A stretch of DNA of 10,963 bases from Clostridium sp. CAG:411 (GTDB taxonomy: Bacteria > Bacillota > Clostridia > Lachnospirales > Lachnospiraceae): contig FR899724.1 of assembly GCA_000437275.1 (NCBI GenBank), positions 15,850-26,812 of the forward strand, read 5' to 3'. The notes under the pieces are model-generated. The model worked only from the letters and a program-made list of their open reading frames with translations. It made no database searches and was not told the origin of the DNA. Shown piece after piece: positions 6,571 through 10,963 of this stretch. Position numbers and translations under genes: made by a program. Each line of letters starts with the position of its first letter. The stretch's first letter is position 1.

Positions 6571-8889
6571 CTATTTCAACTGTCTTCTAACATTTTTTCG
6601 CTTATTCTTTTTATTCTCATAAAGCATCTTATCTGCCTGTGATAGCATATCCTGTATGGACATCTTCTCCCGCCAACGAAATGTTGCATAACCAATAGAT
6701 GTTTCTACATAGTAATCCTTATCTGACGCATCGTTAAAGCGTTTCTCAATTCCTTTGATACGTTGTTCCAGCCTCTCTCCCATGTCTTCGCTCGGTATCA
6801 CAGCTAATGCGGCAAACTCATCTCCGCCAATTCTACCAACAATATCCGTATCTCGCAATCCTCCCTGCAAGTATTCTGCCACTTTTCGAATTGCAAAATC
6901 ACCTTCTTTGTGTCCAAACTGGTCATTGATTTGCTTTAGATTGTTTAAATCTGCATATATACAAAAGATATACTGTCCTTTTCCCTGTTCCAGACATAAC
7001 ATTGCATTTTCAAAAAATCCTCTACGATTGTATAATCCTGTCAGAGCGTCCTCCTCGGACATCATATTTAACAAATTATTCCGCTTCTTTAATTGTTCTT
7101 CTATGGCTCTTTGGTTCATCGTAAGTTCTATAAACTGCAATGCACTTCCCACATGCAGGCTGACACTGTACATACTTGTAATATTTTCTGTATTCAATTC
7201 GCACAATAAAATACCATATATTCTCTCACCAGCAAATAAAGCATAGGCTGCCATATGCATACATTCTTCCCATGAAATAATATCTTTTAAACCATGTGTA
7301 GCATCCAGATATATGCCATCTGGCAAGGAAACAATTTCTCCATTTACCATCTTTGCAACTAGAGTAAGGCATTTCGGACAACTCCAGTCTCTTACAGAAT
7401 GATTAATCTGCACTTCTGGCAGTAAAAATAAATAGGCATTACTTACCTGCATAAAGTGAATACGTTCCATTAAACATTCATACATCTGCTTTTCATCATC
7501 TATATTTGCCAACATATCTCTTGTAATAAATGGTGTGGTCCAAATGTTTCTTTGCAGAACATCATTTCGCAAATTAGAGGCAATAAGTGTCGTATTCTGC
7601 ATATATCCCAAAATGTAATAAAGCAAATTAGTAATACGCATCTGCTTACTTTTGCTAATCTCTAAAAAGCTAATATCTGCCAATTGTCTGCAAAAAGCAG
7701 TAATAAACTCTGAAACTGCCAATTTTTTGGATGCCAACAACTCATTTAATTTATTTTCAATATAATGCATATTGTATTTTTGTACCTGTTCCTCATCGCC
7801 AAGACTATTTTCTACAATATAATAAAATAATTCAAATAGAGTATTGTAAATGATCTTATCTTCTGCAAAACTGATCCGATACAAAAATCCATTTTGCAAA
7901 GTAGCCACTGTACATTTTCTTGCAATCTGCTCATAGGTATCCTCTTTTGAAAATTTGCAAACAATTCCGTCTACATCTTTTTCACTACCGCAGGATTCTC
8001 TATGAATAAAATACACTGGTACTTTTGCAGAGGTCACCTCTCCAGTCAGGCAAATCTCAACCGCCTGTCGCATGGCCATATAACCTAAATCATAGGAATT
8101 TTGCTGTATTGTGGTAAGTGCGGGCTTCTCTGATTTTGCTTCTGGCACATCGTCAAAACCTGTAATGGCAATATCCACACCAGGTTCTAACCCACGCTTC
8201 CTACATTCTTTATAACCAGATAATGCCATTGTATCATTGGCACATACCACTGCATCTAACCCAGGGTTGTGATCCAGCAATGCCCCAAAGAATACTGCCG
8301 CATTTTCAGAATAATCTCCGTATTCTACCATCTGTTCCGTTACTTCCAGCCCATTTTCCTCCATCACTTTATAATAGGCATGTAACCGTTCTCTGGCATC
8401 TTTATTATTTTCCTTCGGTCCACTAAGATACGCAATCTTCTTGCATTTGTGTTCCTGAATTAAATGCTCCATGCACTTGCGTATACCGTCCTCATTATCC
8501 GAAATAATATTGGCATAGTCTCCATACTCATCCCCGACAATCAATACTGGTATGGTTAGCCCTTTCAGTCTGGAAAAAAACTCATCTTTTGTTTCACCCA
8601 TATACAAATAGAAGGTAGAATATACAACAATCAACAAATCTAATTTTCCCATTGTTGCATAGTCAAAGATTGTATTGAATTGAAATAAATATTTCTGTTC
8701 CTTATTTCCACCTTCGTAGTAATACAGTTCATCGAAGCAATTCGCATGCGCACCCATAAAAAATAAAGTCTTTACGCCCTCTTCTGTTGCTTTATTTACC
8801 AGCCCATTCAACATATCATCGGTATGAGCTGCACATATATTTCCTATCAACACACCAACTGTGATGTCTTTTTTTCTATCTTGCATCAT
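6571..8889 (-). CDS. Cytosolic diguanylate cyclase with LacI-type ligand-binding sensor domain
   Basis: A 772-residue protein with no signal peptide or membrane segment. Residues about 9-300 are a LacI/PurR-type periplasmic-binding-like sensor, with CANDTMALSGYKECRKRG and DIAITGFDDVPEA followed by PALTTIQQ, but no helix-turn-helix precedes it. Residues about 310-450 are helical with no recognised family. Residues about 455-590 look GAF-like and contain a CPKC pair (504-507). A helical connector (about 585-612) leads to the GGDEF domain (about 612-770): DALTGLYNRRGF, metal-binding Asp647 in YADLNNLKQIND, and an intact GGDEF at 688-692. RDTD at 679-682 sits five residues before it, matching the product-inhibition I-site. 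The protein should make c-di-GMP from two GTP in response to a small cytosolic ligand, plausibly a sugar. Two adjacent ATG codons begin it; AAGGTGG precedes the first by 7 nt. Confidence 0.92.
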   Translation of the reverse strand: MMQDRKKDITVGVLIGNICAAHTDDMLNGLVNKATEEGVKTLFFMGAHANCFDELYYYEGGNKEQKYLFQFNTIFDYATMGKLDLLIVVYSTFYLYMGETKDEFFSRLKGLTIPVLIVGDEYGDYANIISDNEDGIRKCMEHLIQEHKCKKIAYLSGPKENNKDARERLHAYYKVMEENGLEVTEQMVEYGDYSENAAVFFGALLDHNPGLDAVVCANDTMALSGYKECRKRGLEPGVDIAITGFDDVPEAKSEKPALTTIQQNSYDLGYMAMRQAVEICLTGEVTSAKVPVYFIHRESCGSEKDVDGIVCKFSKEDTYEQIARKCTVATLQNGFLYRISFAEDKIIYNTLFELFYYIVENSLGDEEQVQKYNMHYIENKLNELLASKKLAVSEFITAFCRQLADISFLEISKSKQMRITNLLYYILGYMQNTTLIASNLRNDVLQRNIWTTPFITRDMLANIDDEKQMYECLMERIHFMQVSNAYLFLLPEVQINHSVRDWSCPKCLTLVAKMVNGEIVSLPDGIYLDATHGLKDIISWEECMHMAAYALFAGERIYGILLCELNTENITSMYSVSLHVGSALQFIELTMNQRAIEEQLKKRNNLLNMMSEEDALTGLYNRRGFFENAMLCLEQGKGQYIFCIYADLNNLKQINDQFGHKEGDFAIRKVAEYLQGGLRDTDIVGRIGGDEFAALAVIPSEDMGERLEQRIKGIEKRFNDASDKDYYVETSIGYATFRWREKMSIQDMLSQADKMLYENKKNKRKNVRRQLK

Positions 8890-8939
8890 GATCCAGCCAC
8901 CTTGCTACATTATTTTACTCCATACATACTTCTCTCTAT

Positions 8940-8968
8940 ATTATACAAAATTTTGCAAATATTGAAAA
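8940..8968 (-). promoter_or_regulatory. Candidate promoter of the cyclase-MBOAT-SGNH group
   Basis: On the minus strand, TTTTCA (8963-8968) is followed after 17 nt by a perfect TATAAT (8940-8945). Initiation near 8933 would give a leader of about 44 nt carrying the ribosome binding site. This is the only good promoter seen upstream of the three-gene group. Confidence 0.55.
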
Positions 8969-8990
8969 TATCTTTTGCGATAAAAGTATT
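8967..8990 (-). terminator. Weak AT-rich hairpin after the EF-Tu domain II gene
   Basis: AATATCTTTT (8967-8976) can pair with AAAAGTATT (8982-8990) around a 5-nt loop, with one bulged base. It has almost no G-C pairs, and only a short, interrupted T-tract follows. It overlaps the -35 box of the next promoter. It may be a weak terminator or chance. Confidence 0.25.
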
Positions 8991-9012
8991 CTGAAATATA
9001 TGCTTCCGTACA

Positions 9013-9408
9013 CTATCTTCGAATTACCACAGTAACCTGCCCCTGCAACTGCTTTTTCGTTACATCACGCAAGCAAAGACCTACATTTTCACCTTCCACT
9101 GCTTTTTCTTTTGTTTTTCTAAATGATTCTATTCCAGAGATTCTACTGGTTAAGCTAGTAGTTTCGGTAATTACCTCCGCTGTTTCTCCAACTCTTGCTT
9201 CTCCTGATAATACATTTCCTGTTACTACGGTTCCTCTACCTGTAATCTGAAATGAATCTTCCACTTTGAGAACAAAATCCTGTCCTCCATATTGATCCGT
9301 AATACCTCGGTTGGTGATTCTCTCTACCTTTTTCTGGTCTTCCTGCTCTCTTTTATGTACTTCATCTAAGTCCTGCTTCTTATCTTTCAAAAAATCAAAT
9401 AATCCCAT
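9013..9408 (-). CDS. Stand-alone EF-Tu domain II-like protein
   Basis: A 131-residue protein. Residues 1-30 begin [11 protein letters not shown] and continue as a charged, probably helical segment. Residues about 43-130 match domain II (the beta-barrel) of elongation factor Tu: [20 protein letters not shown] corresponds to the EF-Tu stretch [20 protein letters not shown]. It continues with a VG turn, [11 protein letters not shown] (EF-Tu: TVTGVEMFRK), GENVGLCLR (EF-Tu: GDNVGVLLR) and GQV. The G domain with its P-loop and NKxD is absent, so it cannot hydrolyse GTP. The ATG and ribosome binding site show it is a designed small gene, not a fragment of a disrupted tuf. Its function is unknown; binding to aminoacyl-tRNA ends, the ribosome or another protein are guesses from the fold. 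It lies between the ilvB terminator and the cyclase gene, and its own promoter is not clear. Confidence 0.88.
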   Translation of the reverse strand: [131 protein letters not shown]

Positions 9409-9411
9409 CTT

Positions 9412-9444
9412 CTTCTCCTTTTTTTCTTCTCCTTTTTTTCTTCT
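9412..9444 (-). repeat. Tandemly duplicated Shine-Dalgarno segment
   Basis: A 14-nt unit, AAAAAAAGGAGAAG on the minus strand, occurs twice head to tail (9426-9439 and 9412-9425), followed upstream by a further AGAAG. The copy nearest the gene puts GGAG 9 nt before ATG 9408; the other is 14 nt farther. Only the near copy is well spaced for that start. Confidence 0.85.
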
Positions 9445-9461
9445 ATAAAAGTTTATTTGTC

Positions 9462-9510
9462 AAAAAAACAAAGGCACTACACCTTTCACTTTGTCTGGTG
9501 CAATGCCTTT
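9462..9510 (-). terminator. Intrinsic terminator of ilvB
   Basis: On the minus strand AAAGGCATTGCACC (9497-9510) pairs over 14 positions, two of them G-U, with GGTGTAGTGCCTTT (9470-9483). A 13-nt loop lies between the arms and a long T-tract (9462-9469) follows. It starts 12 nt after the ilvB stop and separates that gene from the EF-Tu domain II gene. Confidence 0.9.
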
Positions 9511-9522
9511 TGTCCATCCATT

Positions 9523-10963
9523 TTATTTGGTATCTCCATCTACAATTTCACTAATTGCTGCACCTGGTGCAACCATTGGCCAAACTTTCTCATCCGGATC
9601 AATTACACACTCAATAAATATCGGTTCTTTTGCCTCTAAAGCCTCTTTAAATACAGGCTCTACCTCCTCTTTTTTTGTAATACGATATGCCTTTGCCCCC
9701 ATAGCCTCTGCAACCTTCACAAAATCTACTTTATCTTCTAATACGGTCTGTGAGTATCTTTCGCCATAGAACAAAGTCTGCCATTGACGTACCATACCAA
9801 GCACATGGTTATTTAATACAACCTGAATGATTGGAATATTGTAACGCGTAGCTGTAGCAATCTCATTCATATTCATACGGAAACAACCGTCTCCCGCAAT
9901 ATTGATTACCTGTTTTTCTGGCACACCAACCTGTGCACCGATTGCCGCACCAAGTCCATATCCCATCGTACCTAATCCACCAGAAGTAAGTAAGTTTCTT
10001 GGTTTCTTATACTTGAAGAACTGTGCTGCCCACATTTGATGTTGTCCTACATCTGTAGATATAATGCAATCTCCCTTGGTAAGTTCATTTATTTTTTCTA
10101 TTACATAAGGACCCGTCAAACCTTCCTGTGGATAGGTAAGTGGAAGTTCCTCTTTTCTCTTTAGGGCACCTGCAATCCATTCTGTATGCTTTTGCTGATC
10201 CAATCTGTTCAGTAAAATTTCCAATACTGCCTTACAGTCTCCTATAATACTAGCATTGACACGAATATTTTTATTCACCTCTGCCGCATCTACATCAATA
10301 TGTAAAATCTTTGCTTTGCTGGCAAATTTCTTTGTATTTCCCGTAACACGGTCCGAAAAACGTGCACCTACTGTAATCAACAAATCACAATCTGTTACGC
10401 TAAGATTAGCAGCTTTTGTTCCATGCATACCAAGCATACCTAAATAGTAAGGACTTTCCCCATTAAATGCACCTTTTCCCATCAGAGTATCACAAACTGG
10501 TGCATCCACTCTTTCGGAAAATGCCTTCAATTCTTTCTCTGCTCCTGAAATAACAGCTCCACCACCTACGAAAATCACCGGTCTTTTTGCTGCTTTTATC
10601 ATAGATACTGCCTTGTTAATGTCTTCTTCCCGAATGGTATCTGTAATACGAACATTTTCCTTTACAACCATCTGTTTGAAGTCTGTCTTGGCTGCTGTTA
10701 CATCTTTTGTTACATCTACCAATACTGGTCCAGGTCTTCCTGTTCTGGCAATGGTAAACGCACGACGAATTGTTTCTGCCAATTTCTTTACATCTTTTAC
10801 AATAAAGCTGTGTTTTGTAATTGGCATCGTGATTCCAGCAATGTCTACTTCCTGAAAACTATCTTTTCCAAGCAGTGGATTTGCCACATTACAAGTAATT
10901 GCCACCATTGGAACAGAATCCATCATAGCGGTTGCAATACCTGTAACTAAGTTTGTGGCTCCC
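9523..10963 (-). CDS. ilvB: Acetolactate synthase, large catalytic subunit (5' end cut by window edge)
   Basis: The enzyme condenses two pyruvates to 2-acetolactate, or pyruvate with 2-ketobutyrate, in branched-chain amino acid synthesis, using thiamine diphosphate. About 480 residues are visible of the usual 550-560. The frame stays open to the right edge, starting within GATNLVTGIATAMMDS of the N-terminal pyrimidine-binding domain, so ATG 10926 is internal. The middle domain follows GRPGPVLVDVTKDV. The C-terminal domain shows the ThDP motif: GDG at 9886-9894, then 24 residues, then NN at 9808-9813. The LGMVRQWQ stretch after it is typical of acetolactate synthases, which separates it from other ThDP enzymes. 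The end VDGDTK is followed by a terminator, with no ilvN small subunit downstream. A regulatory subunit would have to be upstream or elsewhere. Confidence 0.96.
   Translation of the reverse strand, partial: GATNLVTGIATAMMDSVPMVAITCNVANPLLGKDSFQEVDIAGITMPITKHSFIVKDVKKLAETIRRAFTIARTGRPGPVLVDVTKDVTAAKTDFKQMVVKENVRITDTIREEDINKAVSMIKAAKRPVIFVGGGAVISGAEKELKAFSERVDAPVCDTLMGKGAFNGESPYYLGMLGMHGTKAANLSVTDCDLLITVGARFSDRVTGNTKKFASKAKILHIDVDAAEVNKNIRVNASIIGDCKAVLEILLNRLDQQKHTEWIAGALKRKEELPLTYPQEGLTGPYVIEKINELTKGDCIISTDVGQHQMWAAQFFKYKKPRNLLTSGGLGTMGYGLGAAIGAQVGVPEKQVINIAGDGCFRMNMNEIATATRYNIPIIQVVLNNHVLGMVRQWQTLFYGERYSQTVLEDKVDFVKVAEAMGAKAYRITKKEEVEPVFKEALEAKEPIFIECVIDPDEKVWPMVAPGAAISEIVDGDTK

Noticed and set aside
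6550..6579. Promoter-like TTGAAA, 18 nt, TGTAAT between the cyclase and MBOAT genes on the minus strand
   Set aside because: Transcription would begin around 6543, at or after the MBOAT ribosome binding site, leaving almost no leader. It is more likely chance similarity in AT-rich DNA, though it weakens certainty about a single transcript.
6755..7246. Open plus-strand frame of 163 codons opposite the GGDEF domain
   Set aside because: The opposite strand encodes the intact GGDEF domain; no start signal or recognisable family supports this frame.
9013..9408. Broken tuf pseudogene
   Set aside because: The frame has its own strong ribosome binding site, a non-EF-Tu N-terminus, no internal stops and a natural end at the domain II boundary, so it looks like an intact small gene.

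Overview
The window looks like a chromosomal segment from a low-GC, Gram-positive anaerobe of the class Clostridia, most likely a gut member of the Lachnospiraceae. This is an inference from the AT-rich DNA, strong AAGGAG-type ribosome binding sites, secreted proteins with Thr/Pro-rich linkers, a BIG2 surface domain, and a CBM26-like starch-binding module of the kind common in that family. No tRNA, rRNA, CRISPR array, insertion sequence or phage gene was seen.

Layout, left to right. Positions 1-2283 (minus) hold a secreted S8 subtilisin-like protease whose C-terminus runs off the left edge. It carries two copies of a CBM26-like module after the catalytic domain. Positions 2284-2634 are an AT-rich divergent promoter region containing an 8-bp inverted repeat in the protease leader. 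Positions 2635-3984 (plus) encode a secreted surface protein: signal peptide, basic BIG2-type Ig domain, Thr/Pro linker, and two tandem C-terminal Ig-like domains. A bidirectional terminator at 4013-4052 separates it from a converging three-gene group on the minus strand.

That group reads right to left: a 772-residue cytosolic diguanylate cyclase with a LacI-type sugar-binding domain but no DNA-binding domain (6571-8889), an AlgI/DltB-like MBOAT O-acyltransferase (5158-6537), and a membrane-anchored SGNH/GDSL protein (4148-5140). The gaps are 33 and 17 nt. MBOAT plus SGNH is the standard pair for O-acetylating an extracellular polysaccharide or cell-wall polymer. The cyclase upstream suggests, by inference, that polymer modification is tied to a small-ligand signal through c-di-GMP.

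Further right, 9013-9408 (minus) encodes a 131-residue protein that is essentially EF-Tu domain II without a GTPase domain, preceded by a tandemly duplicated Shine-Dalgarno segment. A strong intrinsic terminator (9462-9510) closes the gene upstream of it, ilvB (9523 to the right edge, minus), the catalytic subunit of acetolactate synthase, which lacks its N-terminus here. No ilvN follows ilvB.

The most interesting items are the sugar-sensor/GGDEF plus O-acetylation gene group, the free-standing EF-Tu domain II protein, and the protease with starch-binding-like modules. Three genes have misleading upstream TTG starts; ribosome binding sites and, in one case, an internal promoter indicate the later ATG.
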